Assembly: GCF_023159225.1 (NCBI RefSeq)
Contig: NC_063170.1
Span: forward strand, 28,484,301-28,548,300
Direction of reading: 5' to 3'
DNA: 64,000 bases
Source: Perognathus longimembris pacificus
Taxonomy: Eukaryota > Chordata > Mammalia > Rodentia > Heteromyidae
The position numbers were made by a program, and so were the translations under genes. How positions within the stretch are numbered: the stretch's first letter is position 1; the number at the start of each line of letters is the position of its first letter. Below the pieces are notes generated by a model. It was not told the origin of the DNA. It saw only the letters and a list, made by a program, of their open reading frames with translations, and did no database searches. Shown here one piece after another: positions 46,605-57,605 of this stretch.

Positions 46605-47600
46605 CGCAGAAAAAGCTGAGCATAAATTTCATGCTAAATGATGAAAAATTGAAATCAAGGATTTCTATTGCCTACTGAAATTTCTAAACAGAAAAAGAAG
46701 GCAAGAAATAAGGAATATCAGGGCTGGGGATATAGCCTAGTGGCAAGAGTGCCTGCCTCGGATACACGAGGCCCTAGGTTCGATTCCCCAGCACCACATA
46801 TACAGAAAACGGCCAGAAGCGGCGCTGTGGCTCAAGTGGCAGAGTGCTAGCCTTGAGCGGGAAGAAGCCAGGGACAGTGCTCAGGCCCTGAGTCCAAGGC
46901 CCAGGACTGGCCAAAAAAAAAAAAAAAAGAAAGAAGGAATATCAAATGGATCCAAATAGGGAAGGAAGAAGTCCAACTATCCACATTTACAGATAATAAT
47001 CCTATATCTAATAACCCTAAAAACTCTACTCCAAAACCCTTAGAGCTGATAACCATGTTTAGCAAAGTACTGCATTATAAAGTCATACCACATCAGTAGC
47101 TTTTCTCTATACCACCTGTGAATAGATTGAAAGAGAATTCAGAACAATAGCCAAACAAAAACAGAAAAACTGGAAATAAGTGTAAACAATGAGAACCTTT
47201 AGAACCTTTAGAGCAGAAACTATAAAACTTTTTAGAAAGAACTCAAAGATGTCTGGGTGTGCAAAGACTTCCATATGCAGAGATTGGCAGAACTAATACT
47301 ATAAAAAAAAATGGCCAAAGAAAACATAGAAATTCAGTGCAATACCCATTAAAATTCCAAAGTCAATCTTCACAGAGATGGAGAATACAATAAAAAAAAA
47401 AAAATGTGTGTGGAAGCACAAAAGGCCCTAAGTAGTCAAACAATCCTGAGCAAAAAAAAAAAAAAAAAAAGTAATACTAGAGACTAAGTCAGCAGAGATA
47501 CCACTGGTTAGTACTTCTGAGTAATAATAATCTAGAAGAGTCTCCATTTGGGTACAGGAGGCTTTAGTTTTATAAAACAGGATAATTTTGCATCAAGGAT
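46605..47600 (+). mobile_element. Old LINE-1 ORF2 fragment, plus strand
   Basis: It follows L1 ORF2 text in order: ATGCTAAATGATGAAAAATTG, GGCAAGAAATAAGGAATATC, CAAATAGGGAAGGAAGAAGTC (RT region), CCTATATCTAATAACCC, TTCAGTGCAATACCCATTAAAATTCC and CACAAAAGGCCCTAAGTAG. The RT catalytic stretch is destroyed. It is split by the young SINE at 46721-46927. Homopolymer A runs lie at 47391-47404 and 47452-47470. Confidence 0.75.
46721..46927 (+). mobile_element. IDL-Geo-type SINE, young copy, nested in old L1
   Basis: A full dimer, nearly identical to the copy at 3571, with a 16-17-A tail. AAGGAATATCA occurs at 46710-46720 and 46934-46944. Extending left gives a ~16-bp duplication with one mismatch. 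The L1 text continues on the right, confirming the order of events. Confidence 0.93.
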
Positions 47601-48170
47601 ATTAACATAAATACCAGAAACATATTTTATAGAAAGGTCACAGGAAATAAGATATCAACTTAAAGCAATCATTTCAAGGAAAAATAACTTTTTAATCATT
47701 TCCCTTCTACGCTTTCCTTTGATTAGTTGTTTGCCTTAAGTCAGAAAGTTATGAGTATGTAATTGCTCTTTCAAAGCCATGTCCAGAGCTTATTGTGCTC
47801 TAAAGTTATTGTTATTCTAATGCTCCAACCAGCCTATGCTAAATGTCATCTTTTTTCAATTAGGAAGATTTGAGTATTAAGCTTCTAGACTGGCTCCTAG
47901 TAGCAAACTGACACCTGGCCCGGCTGTTCAGAATCACAGCATTTGTGGGAAGATGTAGAGCCCTATGTATTTCCAAATCATGGGACTCAGTCACCTGAAT
48001 CAAGACTAAGTCCTGGCTTTAATTTTTTTCCTATTGCTATCAGCTACATTTTCAGATTCCAAACCCCAACTAGCTAACAAATATATATACTTTATATTTT
48101 CCCCAGGGTCTTTCAAATTATAAAGTATCTTCACTTTTACTTACCAAACAAGGTAACACCTTTCATTTTA

Positions 48171-48310
48171 ATTTTTTTTCATTTTTCTGCCTGACTCCAG
48201 GTTTTATTGAAATAATAGGCAAGTTCATTTCATATCAGCTGTAAACCCCTCCTCCGGGGATAACTAGCAAGGAATGCTACAGAGTCCATGTCTTGGGAGA
48301 AGGGCAGTAA
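48171..48310 (-). pseudogene. Possible processed retrocopy 3' end, source unknown
   Basis: On the minus strand a non-repeat stretch ends with AATAAA (TTTATT at 48203-48208), ~16 more bases and then an A-rich tail (T-rich at 48171-48186). This is the layout of a reverse-transcribed mRNA 3' end. A short open frame leading into TGA lies just before it, but I do not recognise the gene. No target duplication was identified, so chance is not excluded. Confidence 0.35.
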
Positions 48311-48611
48311 AAGAAGGAAAGGAGAGATCAAGGGAGGGAGGAAGAAAATAATAGGAAAAATATATCCATGGATGTCTAAAGTAATGTTGCCCATGGTTTT
48401 TAGTATTTATGTATGAATATGGCTATATTTTGGGTTCATTTGTCATTTGTGTAAAGAAGCTAATTTACACTGAATTACAGAGCAAGAATACAATTTTTTA
48501 TGTTAGAATTTTCTTTTCTCATACATAGACAATTGCATTCAGTGTGGCTTAATGTGAAATGATGGAATCCCAAGCATTGGTATTTTAAAAGAAACAGGAA
48601 TTGGACACTAT

Positions 48612-48868
48612 TGGACATTCTTACTGGGGTGAGATGGAATCTCAATGTTGTTTTGATTTGCATTTCTTTTATGGCCAGTGATGTAGAGCACTTTTTCATA
48701 TGTCTCTTGGCCATTCTCATTTCCTCATCAGAGAAGTCTCTTTTTAAGTCTTTAGCCCACTTTTTGATGGGGCTATTGGTTCTTTGCAGTTTTGTTTTGG
48801 AGGAATGTAATTTTTTTAGTTCTGCATATATTTTAGATATGAGGCCTTTGTCCGTTGTATGGCCAGTA
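48612..48868 (-). mobile_element. Internal LINE-1 ORF2 fragment, minus strand, no 3' end
   Basis: The text TGGACATTCTTACTGGGGTGAG to CCGTTGTATGGCCAGTAAAG is almost the same as 31640-31906 of the young L1. The minus strand encodes [24 protein letters not shown] sequence. Both L1 ends are missing. It is joined directly to a SINE right module. Confidence 0.88.
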
Positions 48869-49007
48869 AAGCAGATCAGAGACTTTTATCTCCAATCAGC
48901 TACCAAAAAAGCCAGAAGTGGAGCTATGGCTTAAGTGGTGAAGTGCCAGTCTTGAGTACAAAAGATCAGGGATGGTGCCTAGTCCCTGAGCTCAAGCCCC
49001 AGGATAG

Positions 49008-49046
<39 letters not shown>
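48869..49046 (+). mobile_element. SINE right (Geo) module with CA tail, headless
   Basis: It starts within the linker (AGACTTTTATCTCCAATCAGC) and continues through GGAGCTATGGCTTAAGTGG, AGCTCAAGCCCC and (CA)18 (49009-49045). The head is absent, replaced by the L1 fragment. Confidence 0.85.
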
Positions 49047-49047
<1 letters not shown>

Positions 49048-49989
49048 TATTATAAAATGTAGTTATACGCCTATATTTTATAATATAAACAACAATATAT
49101 AATTACAAATGTTTATGAAATAGCTAAAAATCTTCAAACTTCTTAGAGTAAGTTTTATCCAAGTTCACCTACTCAGTAAACATTTAGTGACACTTGAAGG
49201 AAGAGTGTAGAGAAATACATAAAAAAAAATCAAACAAAGCAGTCTTTGCCTTTAACAACCTCAGAATATTCAACACAACAAATTATAGGAGGCTGGAGTT
49301 AAATGCAGTATCCTTCCTATTCAAGTTTCCTTTACTAGAATGAGCAATTTTCCTATTTCAGTTTAACCTTCTCAGTTGATATTATAGTTACTGAACAAAA
49401 ATCAGTTTTACTTACCATACACTTTTAGATCAGACATTTAAGTGTCCTATTTTAGAAAAGTAGGCTTGCTTTAATAGTAAATTCAGACTTGGCACATTTA
49501 GGGGTCTTTTTTTCCCCTGACTAAAGCACAAATGATGGAAATTTTATTCCATTATCACTGGGGAAATTATATTCTTGTACTTATTTAAAGTCCTAAAATT
49601 AAAATTTCAAGATGACATTGTAGAAATGCTATAGAGTCTACCTTATTATGCAACAGAACATGTAAGCATTTTTTATTGATAAGGTTTTAGTTTGGAATTT
49701 ATTTTATTTTTTATGATAAGAATAAGTCTGTTATAAAAAAAACTTGGAAAACCTAAACACTTAAAAGTTGTACTCTGCCATTTGGTAATTAGACAGCTAC
49801 TACAGTGTGGTGCATTCTCCACTTGGCTTCTGCTGACTTCTAAAGTTTCAAGTTCACTCAGAGAAGCTACAGCAAGAAGAGCTGATACTTTTAAATCTGG
49901 AAATCCAGACTTGTACAATCCTTTGTTTTAAAAAATGCAACTATATTGTTCATAATACATACAATTGTTTATAAACTGTATATACATTT

Positions 49990-50007
49990 ATATGTGTGTG
50001 CATATAA

Positions 50008-50061
<54 letters not shown>
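49990..50061. repeat. (TG)n(TA)n compound microsatellite
   Basis: About 10 TG units then about 17 TA units. A short inverted ID-like fragment (50062-50130) follows. Confidence 0.9.
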
Positions 50062-50063
<2 letters not shown>

Positions 50064-50130
50064 TCTGTAGGGTTTGAACTAAGGGCCTTGTACTTACTAA
50101 GGAAGCAGTCTACTTCAGTCATGCCCTATA
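50062..50130 (-). mobile_element. ID-like fragment, minus strand
   Basis: GGGTTTGAACTAAGGGCCTTG...AGTCTACTTCAGTCATGCCC is a decayed inverse ID unit, with the microsatellite in the position of its tail. Confidence 0.45.
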
Positions 50131-50827
50131 GGATGGTTATTAAAATTTAAATTACTCCATTATCAATTATTAAATTATAGTACTTTAAGTACTATAATGT
50201 TATGTATTATGTAAGGAAACAGAGAAAGCAGAAAATTAGCTTTAACAAAAATAACTTACCTTCCTAGTTATTCACATGTTTTTCTTTGGAGAGAACCTAT
50301 CTCCCATGATCCAGCCTCATTCCTTGACTTAACTCCTGTCATTAACATGTGAGTAACATTAAACCTTACAAGGGCTTTTTATTCTTTTTATATACAGGGC
50401 TTTTTATTCAGACCACTTTTCTTTGTGCTAGGGCAAAATATTAAGACCTTGAAATTAACCTCATAGCAATAAATGTAGAGCAAATTTTGCTGTCATAGAA
50501 TTTGGAAATATTTTATAAACCTTACAAATTATTTTGTCCAACTATATTACGTCAAAGCTTTTTCTAAAACCACAGAAGAAAGCAAAGTAAAATGATTTGC
50601 TCATGACTACACATTGAGTTAGCAAATGCAGCAAGAAGCAGCCCTAACTTGATGAGATTTTCCTGTACTGCATGAATAAGATGCCCTGAAGGAGCAGAGC
50701 TTCTGGTTTCTACCATTGTTTATATCAAATAGTCACTTTAGGATTCATTCTTACTCAGGAACTGAGAATATATATTCATATGGTATAAATAGAAACAAAG
50801 AAGGAAAAACCTATTCATAATAGTAGA

Positions 50828-50892
50828 TGTATGTATATATGTGTGTGTGTATATATGTATATGTATATGTATATGTGTGTGTGTGTATATAG
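50828..50892. repeat. (TG)(TA) compound microsatellite
   Basis: Mixed TATATGTGTG units and TATATGTA repeats. Confidence 0.85.
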
Positions 50893-51084
50893 CATATTGT
50901 ATTTCATTTTCCAGCAGGATGTAACTCAGTTTTCTTTTTAGAGGAACTTCTATCTAATTTTATTATTTATTCCTGGATGATTGAATCTACATATTAATAT
51001 ACTGAAAATAAGGGAGAAATGAGAATTCACATGTCATTTTTAGGGCCTATAAACATCAAGAAACCTAATGCTTTTCAAACTTTT

Positions 51085-51322
51085 TCTTTTTTAGTGCTGT
51101 TTCTGGAGCTTGAACTCGGAATAGGCTCTGACTTTGACCTTTGTTTTCAAGGCTAGCTCTCTACTACTTGAGCCAGAGTTCTATTTCCAGCCTTTTGGTA
51201 GTTAATTGGAGACAATAGTCTCGTGACTTTTCTGACAAGGGTGGTTTCGAACTGCAATCCTCAGATCTCAGGCTACTGAGTGGTTGAGATTGCAGGCATG
51301 AGACATCAGCACCAGCTTTTTT
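51085..51322 (-). mobile_element. B1-head/Geo-tail SINE, minus strand
   Basis: Inverted order: GGAGCTTGAACTCGG, CTACTACTTGAGCCAGAG, linker TAGTTAATTGGAGACAATAG, then head CAGGCTACTGAGTGG...TTGCAGGCATGAG. Confidence 0.75.
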
Positions 51323-52312
51323 CAGACATTTTTTTAATCTTATTAATTCATGAAGAGAAGGAAGGAAGGAATATGGATGCAAACACATGTGTGCCTTTCT
51401 GTCTAATAGAAACACACTAGGGTGAGTCACAAAGGGTTTTAGTGATAAGGCCAAAGCTAAAAGTAAACTCTTCTGTAGTATTTCTTAGCAAAAATAGTAG
51501 GATAACTACTGGAAGAAGCTAATGACTTTTTTTTTCTTTTTTTTTTTTTGGTGAAAATTGAAATTTACACAGCTAATAGAGGCCAGAGACAGTGTGGGAA
51601 AAGTCTGCCTTACCTGCTGCAATAGCCACTGAAAGGTGAAACTGTGCTACATGTGAAACAGTCATTTCAAACTTAGAGCCTTTATGATGATAATGGGAAA
51701 TTCAGAATTTCTAGTTAAACAATACTAATAGCATGATTATTAAGCTTATGGCCTGGTATTATAACTTTTGAATCTGCAGTTGCCAAAAACACAGATATGA
51801 ATACTTTCTCTGAATTCTGTATACATCTCTATAAACTGTTAATAATAGTTTCTACTTTGGCCTTATATAAAGTTCTTTAGAGAAAAGTTCTAACATTAAT
51901 ATTATTTATTAACATTTAGATCTTGTCTGTAATAATGTGAAACTTAGATTTCCACAGGAAGCCTGATAAAAAATGAAAATAAGAAGCCAAAATTTTAGTT
52001 TACTATATACAAAATAAAAGAGACAATTATGTAATTTTGCGTAAATACCCTCAAGCATGCTAAACAAGACAAGCAAAAATACAGAAAATACAATAATTTA
52101 GCTATTCATTGGTTTGCTGTCTCTAATAATAGGGTAATGGATTCTTTAAATGAGTTAGTTCATTGTTAAAGGTGGTAGCTTCATCATCTTGCAAAGACTT
52201 CCCTTTATTTTGTGACTGTAAGTAATGTAAGGACCTAAAACTTCAGTTTCCTCTTGGAAACAGATGTATTTCACAGTTCCATAAAAGAATTAGAGAATTT
52301 TATTTCTACCCA

Positions 52313-52530
52313 GGTGCCAGTGGCTCATGCTTGTAATCCCAGCTACTCAAGGAGGCTGAGAACTGAGAATCAGAGTTCAAAGCCATCCTAGGCAGAAAAG
52401 TCCATGAGACTCTTACCCCAAATTAATCACCAAAATTCTGGAAACAGAGCTGTGGCTCTAGCACTACCATTTAGCACAAAAGTTGAGGGATAGTACCCAG
52501 GCTCTGAGTTCAAGCCCCAGGACTGGCACG

Positions 52531-52571
<41 letters not shown>
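52313..52571 (+). mobile_element. B1-head/Geo-tail SINE with (CA)n tail
   Basis: Head GTGGCTCATGCTTGTAATCCC, GAGTTCAAAGCCATCC, linker CTTACCCCAAATTAATCACC, right module ACAGAGCTGTGGCTC, GAGTTCAAGCCCC and (CA)n at 52533-52571. Confidence 0.87.
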
Positions 52572-52573
<2 letters not shown>

Positions 52574-52729
52574 ACATTTCTAATGTGAATTCATCTGACC
52601 GTGCCACTTTTCAGAAGACCTGTGAATGCTTTCTAAAGATCTTTGATAACCTGTTGGGGGATAATTTTGCCATCTACATTTTTAAAAAATTTGAATATTA
52701 GGCACAGTTACTCTGTTTCTGTGATTTTG

Positions 52730-53185
52730 TTTTCCCAGCACTAGCATTTGAACTCAGGGCCTCACACTTGCTAACTGGAAGTGCTACTACTATGCCTCCA
52801 CTCGTTTTTTGCCAAGTTGATTTTGAGATAGCCATGCTTCATACTCTGGTATACACCTGGACCACAGGAAGCTATTTGGGGGTTCCTGACATAGCTGGAA
52901 TGGCAGGTACATGCCACTAAACCAGCTTCTTTCCATTTATATGGACTTTCATGGACTTTTTGGCGCAGATTGGCCCAGAATAATGTTCCCATCCTCCATC
53001 CTCAGACTCTCACATAGCTGGAATGACAGGCAACATCCACCACACCTAGATATTCAGACCTTTTTTGAGACAGGATCTTCCTAAATTACCCAGGCTAGCT
53101 TCAAACTTAGAATCTGCCTTCCTCAGCCTTGGAGTTGCTAGGATCATACATGTGCACCACACCTAGCTTATTTCTGTTAATTTTT
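52730..53185 (-). mobile_element. Two old SINE units, minus strand
   Basis: CACTAGCATTTGAACTCAGGGCC (inverse ID-like) is followed by ACATAGCTGGAATGGCAGG and a second similar unit ending CACCACACCTAG, then an inverted B1-like part (AGACAGGATCTTCC...AGGCTAGCTTCAAACTTAG). All are decayed. Confidence 0.5.
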
Positions 53186-53439
53186 TCCAATAAAAATGTC
53201 AGAAAGGTGGCCAGTGATCTGTGCATAAAAGTACTAGGAGTTTAACATGATGTTCATTAGAGAAAAAGTTGGTACATAAGAAAGAACATAAATATTCTTA
53301 TAAAGATGAATGGCACATACACAATGGCATTCTATGCAAAATTATGGGACAAATCTGAGGCTAATTAACTACTCCTCCTAAAAAAATACAAAATAGAGTC
53401 TGCTGTGATTTCATTTATATAGTATTTTAAGCTTTGTAT

Positions 53440-53768
53440 CTATTGGCCCATTCCAGCTCCCATTACAAAATACACACTGGGTGGTTTAACAACAGTAATT
53501 TTTTTCTCACAGTTCTGGAGGTTGGAAGTCCAAACACAAGGGGATGCCAAGATAGATTTTTCTTCTCAGGTTTCTTCTGGAAGCTTGTGGCATCTCATTG
53601 TGTGCTCACATGACCTCATCGTAAGCTTCCGTACCTCTTATTAGGAAACACCAATCTTTTATCAGACCCATGACTTCACTTAGCCTGACGTTCATATTGC
53701 CACACTGGGAGTAAAGAATTTAACATCTGAATTTGGAAAGGACACATTCAGTTCATAGCAATCTGGTA
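53440..53768 (+). mobile_element. MaLR LTR (MLT1/MST-like), plus orientation
   Basis: TTACAAAATACACACTGGGTGG, TTTTTTTCTCACAGTTCTGGAGG, TTGGAAGTCCAAACACAAGG and the end GAATTTGGAAAGGACACATTCAG follow the order of MLT1/MST LTRs. The first bases are diverged, and no target duplication was defined. Confidence 0.75.
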
Positions 53769-54120
53769 GTATATATAATAGGGGAAAAACAACAACAACA
53801 CTTTTTCCCCTCTATTTTACATAGTCTGCAACCCAGACCACTTCACCCCTGGTTAATAAGATGTGTTGGAAATCCCCCATATATACTAAACAGTTGATTC
53901 TGCTATTGTCTACATGCAGATGTCAGATTCGTATTACAGGACTGCTTTCCACTTTAGATGCCAACTATTAGTCCCAGTTTGTAACCTCTATTTCTAAGTG
54001 ACTGCCTATACATAAGTGTTTCATAAAAGCTTCTTTCTTGACATTGACCAATTTGCTCAATCAAATAATTTTCAGCAAGATAATTTGAATGAAGGTATTC
54101 ATGTAAAGAGATAATTTGAA

Positions 54121-54368
54121 GCTGGGCACTGGTGGTTTGACCTGTTACTCTAACTACTCAGGAGGCTGAGAGCTGAGAATCATGATTTGAAGTCAGCCCA
54201 GACAGAAAACTCTTGGATACTTACCTCCAGTTAACCACCAAAAAGCCAAAAGTAGCTCTTGTGGTAGAGCACCTGACTTGAAAAGGCCTCAGGAACAGCA
54301 CCAGGCCCTCAGTTAAGCCCCAAGATCAGTGCACACGTGCACATACACACACAAACACACACACAAAG
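54121..54368 (+). mobile_element. B1-head/Geo-tail SINE with CA-rich tail
   Basis: Head GGGCACTGGTGGTTTGACC, ACTCAGGAGGCTGAG, linker TTACCTCCAGTTAACCACC, a shortened right module and a CA-rich tail at 54333-54366. Confidence 0.8.
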
Positions 54369-54765
54369 GTAATTTTAATGAAAGTGTGCGTGTAAAGAGA
54401 CTTACTATTTAAAAAAAAAAAAAAGGCTAATGCATGTAAAAGCTGGCAAGTCTAAAATCTGAAGAGATTATGTCTCAGTCAAGGTGATTCTCTTACTCCA
54501 GGCAAGGTCACCCTTTTGTTCTATTAAGGCCCTCAACTGACTAGATGAGACCCACTGGTTGGAGAGCAGTCTACTTTTCTTACTTCACCAATTTAAATGT
54601 TAAACTCAGCCTACAAATCCATAACATAAACAGCCAGATATCTGGACACATTCTGGCCCAGCCTAGTTGATATAAAATGAACCATTATATTTGCTATCCA
54701 AATTCTTCATCAAAGATTTACAAAGAAGATATCAGAGTAAAGAATAGGTGTTAATAATTAAAGGT

Positions 54766-55084
54766 CATCCAGCAGCCCCACTTTTGGGCATCTACCCAAA
54801 GACCACAAACAAGAACACACTAAAGCCACCAGCACAACAGTGTTCTTCGCAGCACAATTTGTCATAGCTAAAATATAAAACCATCCCAGATGCCCCTCAG
54901 TAGACAATGGATCAGGAAAATGTGGCACATATACACAATGGAATTTTATGCCTCTATCAGAAAGAATGGCATTGCCCCGCTCATAAGGAAATGGAAGAAC
55001 TTGGAAAAAATTATACTAAGTGAAGTGAGTCAGACCCAAAGAAACATGAACTTTATGGTTTCCCTCATAGGGAATAATTAGCAC
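54766..55084 (+). pseudogene. LINE-1 ORF2 C-terminal tail
   Basis: The plus-strand frame reads through WIRKMWHIYTMEFYASIRKN and WKNLEKIILSEVSQTQRN to the SLIGNN end of ORF2 at 55079-55081. The start of the insert reads the corresponding upstream text in a different frame, so there is at least one shift before 54890. No domain with activity is left. Confidence 0.85.
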
Positions 55085-55598
55085 AGGTTTAGGCTAGTTA
55101 CAACAGAGGATCACAAGAGCCCAATAGCTATGCCCTTACGAACACATAAGATGATGCTAAGTGAAATGAACTCCATGTTATGGAAACAAGTGTTATATCA
55201 CTGCTATAATTACTTTCAATATGCCATGTGAAACTGTAGCTTCTTTTCTTGATGATCCTCTTGAATCCCCTTCCTGTGGTTGTCCCCACGCTATCACTGT
55301 ATCTCATCTGAGTACCCTGGATACTGGTATTAGAACTAGGGAAGTGAAAGGGAATATCAAAATCAAGAGGCAAAGGATAAAAAGACAAACGACTCCAAAA
55401 GCAATATTTGCAAAACCATTTAGTGTAAATCAACTGAACAACTCGTGGGGGGAAAGGGAAAAGGGGAGGGGGGAAGGGGGAATGAGGGAGGAGGTAACAA
55501 ACAGTACAAGAAATGTGCCCATGGTCTAACATATGTAACTGTAACCCTTCTGTACATCACTTTGACAATAAATAATTCTTAATTTAAAAAAAGAAAAA
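54766..55598 (+). mobile_element. 5'-truncated LINE-1, plus strand, with 13-bp TSD
   Basis: It contains the last part of ORF2 and a full 3' UTR with purine-rich G tract (55447-55494), then TCTGTACATCACTTTGACAATAAA and an A-rich tail. AATAATTAAAGGT occurs at both ends (54753-54765 and 55599-55611). It lies in the same direction as ITFG1, unlike the two longer young copies. Confidence 0.93.
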
Positions 55599-56009
55599 AA
55601 TAATTAAAGGTTAGTATCACAAGGACCAGCTTAGCATAATCATCTAATCTACATATGAGGTATAAAACAGATTGCTAAGTAAATAAGTACTGTCCAACAA
55701 GATAATTGTTTAAATGAAGTTTCTTGAAAATTACTTTTCAGAACAGTTCAAAAGTACCAGTGTCTACCTATAGATAGTTGAGGGAAGAAAAGGAGGGGGA
55801 TGGGTAGGGCATGGAAACTCAGAATAAATAGTGGGGACCAGACACTGTGATTAGCTAGGAAACTTAAACACTGAAAATAGTTTGCAGTGGAAAATACTTA
55901 CTTCACTGTTTTCTCGGGTTGTAATGTACAGTAGGGAATGAATAAACATCTGTCTTTGTGATAAAATTGCTTATGCTCATCTGATGCCTTTGTACTTTAC
56001 AAACTCTGT

Positions 56010-56385
56010 ATTCTGATTTGTTTGGGCTACTATAACAAAATACCTTCAACAAAGTAACTTATAGACAGCAGAAAACTGTTGTTTAAATTCTAGAAACTCA
56101 GAGTCCAAGGTGAAGTCACTAGAAGGCTGGTGTCTACTAAGGGCTCACTCCACTTTCAGGATGGTGCCCTGTTGCTGTGTCCTCACATGACAGAACCAGC
56201 AAAGAATTTGCTCAAGCTCTTTTATAAGAACAGTCGTTCTGTTCATAAGAGTACAGTCTCCTTGACTTCAATACTGGCAAAGCCTCACCTCTTAATCTTA
56301 ACATATGGTCACTGGGTTCTAACATGTAAATTTGGAAGACACCAACACTTAGACTTCAGACCTTGCCTAACTACAGCACTTGTAT
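56010..56385 (+). mobile_element. MaLR LTR (MLT-like), diverged
   Basis: TTTGGGCTACTATAACAAAATACC, GCAGAAAACTGTTGTTTAAATTC, GCTGTGTCCTCACATGACAG and TTCTAACATGTAAATTTGG match the order of MaLR LTRs. Confidence 0.65.
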
Positions 56386-56718
56386 TATGATTGTCATTTC
56401 ACAGTCATAAATGTGAATGAACATAAGAAAGTATTGTCCTGCTGGTATATTTTAATCCACTAACAAGTATTTATCATTTATTGAAATAATTTGTGACTAA
56501 TGAGGAGAACTATCAGTTGTCTTTTTCACTTATAATGTACAGAATATTCCACTCATAGCATATAATAATGGCTTTCTTACAAAGGTATCACTTCACTAGG
56601 AAAATCATAAGTAGTCATAGTTATGTTTCAAACTCACGATACTTACATAAATATTTTTCTGATCATCTAGTCTTTTATTTCTTTGGTTATTACAGAATCA
56701 CTAGGGTATATTCTCCAT

Positions 56719-56819
56719 AATAGTTATTAAGAGTGCTCAGAATCCTTGACCTAGAACCTTTGATGGGATAATAGTTATTAGGGGTACTCAAATTCTTTGA
56801 CCCAGAATCTTAATGGGAT
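56719..56819. repeat. ~50-bp tandem duplication
   Basis: AATAGTTATTA(A/G)G(A/G)GT...TTGAC...GATGGGAT occurs twice, 56719-56769 and 56770-56819, at roughly 80-85% identity. Confidence 0.85.
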
Positions 56820-57233
56820 AAATGGGAAAAGACTACTGTGAGATATTAAGTGCTAAATGCTCCATTTGTATTTCTCAGTATACATTTTAATTGAGTTGTA
56901 TTGGGCACTCTGGCAGATTCTAATCCATCCCTCCAATTTACCCAAGCAACTAGAAACCAACAGTACTTATGGTAAATATAACCATAATTAATTATCTCAC
57001 CTATGTAATACCCAAAATAACATCATCCTGACCCCTTAGTAAGGAATTTTTGAAATATTGGTATAAAGTGAACAGAACTTTAATTTTCTCATACCTAAAG
57101 AATTTTAAGTGATTTCTGCTCATTGTTACAAGTCAATGAGTATATTAATTGCTCTTGGAAGAAACTAGACCTTACTTTAAATATAAGCTTATAGTTTAAT
57201 AGTAATAATAACCTGTTCTTTATTTTTCCACAG

Positions 57234-57277
57234 TTCTTAGTGGTCTGTGTTCTAATGATTGTCCTCGTAAGATAACA
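57234..57277 (+). CDS. ITFG1: ITFG1 coding exon E (human residues ~444-458)
   Basis: A 44-nt microexon-like piece after TATTTTTCCACAG. Its first bases TT complete Val with G of exon D. It then reads LSGLCSNDCPRKIT and ends ACA before donor GTAAGT. It has a C-S-N-D-C pair. Phase 1 in and 0 out. The sequence is the same as the human one I remember. The following residues (starting P-F-G-V-N in human) are not found as an exon before 64000. Confidence 0.95.
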
Positions 57278-57359
57278 GTAAGTAAACATAACTCTTAGTT
57301 ATAAATATTACTATGAAAATCCTGTGTATGATATAGATACACATAAAATATGTTATAGT

Positions 57360-57605
57360 CAGGCGCTGATGGCTCATGTCTGTAATCCTAGCTACTCAGG
57401 AGGCTGAGAGCTGAGGACTATGGTTCAAACCCAGCACAAGCAAGGAAGTCTGTGAGACTTACCTACAATAAACCTCCAGAAAACTAGAAGTGACACTGTG
57501 GCTCAAAGTGATAGAGCACTAGTCTTGAGCTGAGGAGCTTAGGGACAGCGCCCAGGCCCAGAGTTCAAGCCCCACAACTGATTGTGTGTGTGTGTGTGTA
57601 TATAC
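57360..57605 (+). mobile_element. B1-head/Geo-tail SINE, with (GT)n/(TA)n tail
   Basis: It starts AGGCGCTGATGGCTCATG. TCTGTAATCCTAGCTACTC, ACCTACAATAAACCTCC, GTGACACTGTGGCTCAAAG and AGAGTTCAAGCCCC follow. It ends with a short GT/TA repeat. The start is ~80 bp after exon E. Confidence 0.85.

Larger units (their letters stand above)
41149..57233 (+). other. ITFG1: ITFG1 intron, 16.1 kb, phase 1
   Basis: It runs from donor GTGAGT to acceptor TTTTTCCACAG. It holds L1 of several ages, SINEs and MaLR LTRs. Stretches with nothing recognised are 41160-41850, 43350-44400, 45660-46500, 47610-48165, 49050-49985, 50135-50820, 50900-51080, 51330-52300, 53770-54110, 55620-56000, 56400-56715 and 56830-57230. 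Confidence 0.88.

Noticed and set aside
39592..55450. Translations containing KPFGVNQL or KPFSVNQL, similar to the ITFG1 residues that follow exon E (PFGVNQPG)
   Set aside because: They arise from the L1 3' UTR (minus strand ~39610-39640 and plus strand ~55414-55440). There is no acceptor-exon-donor structure, and 39610 lies upstream of exon E. It is a coincidence.
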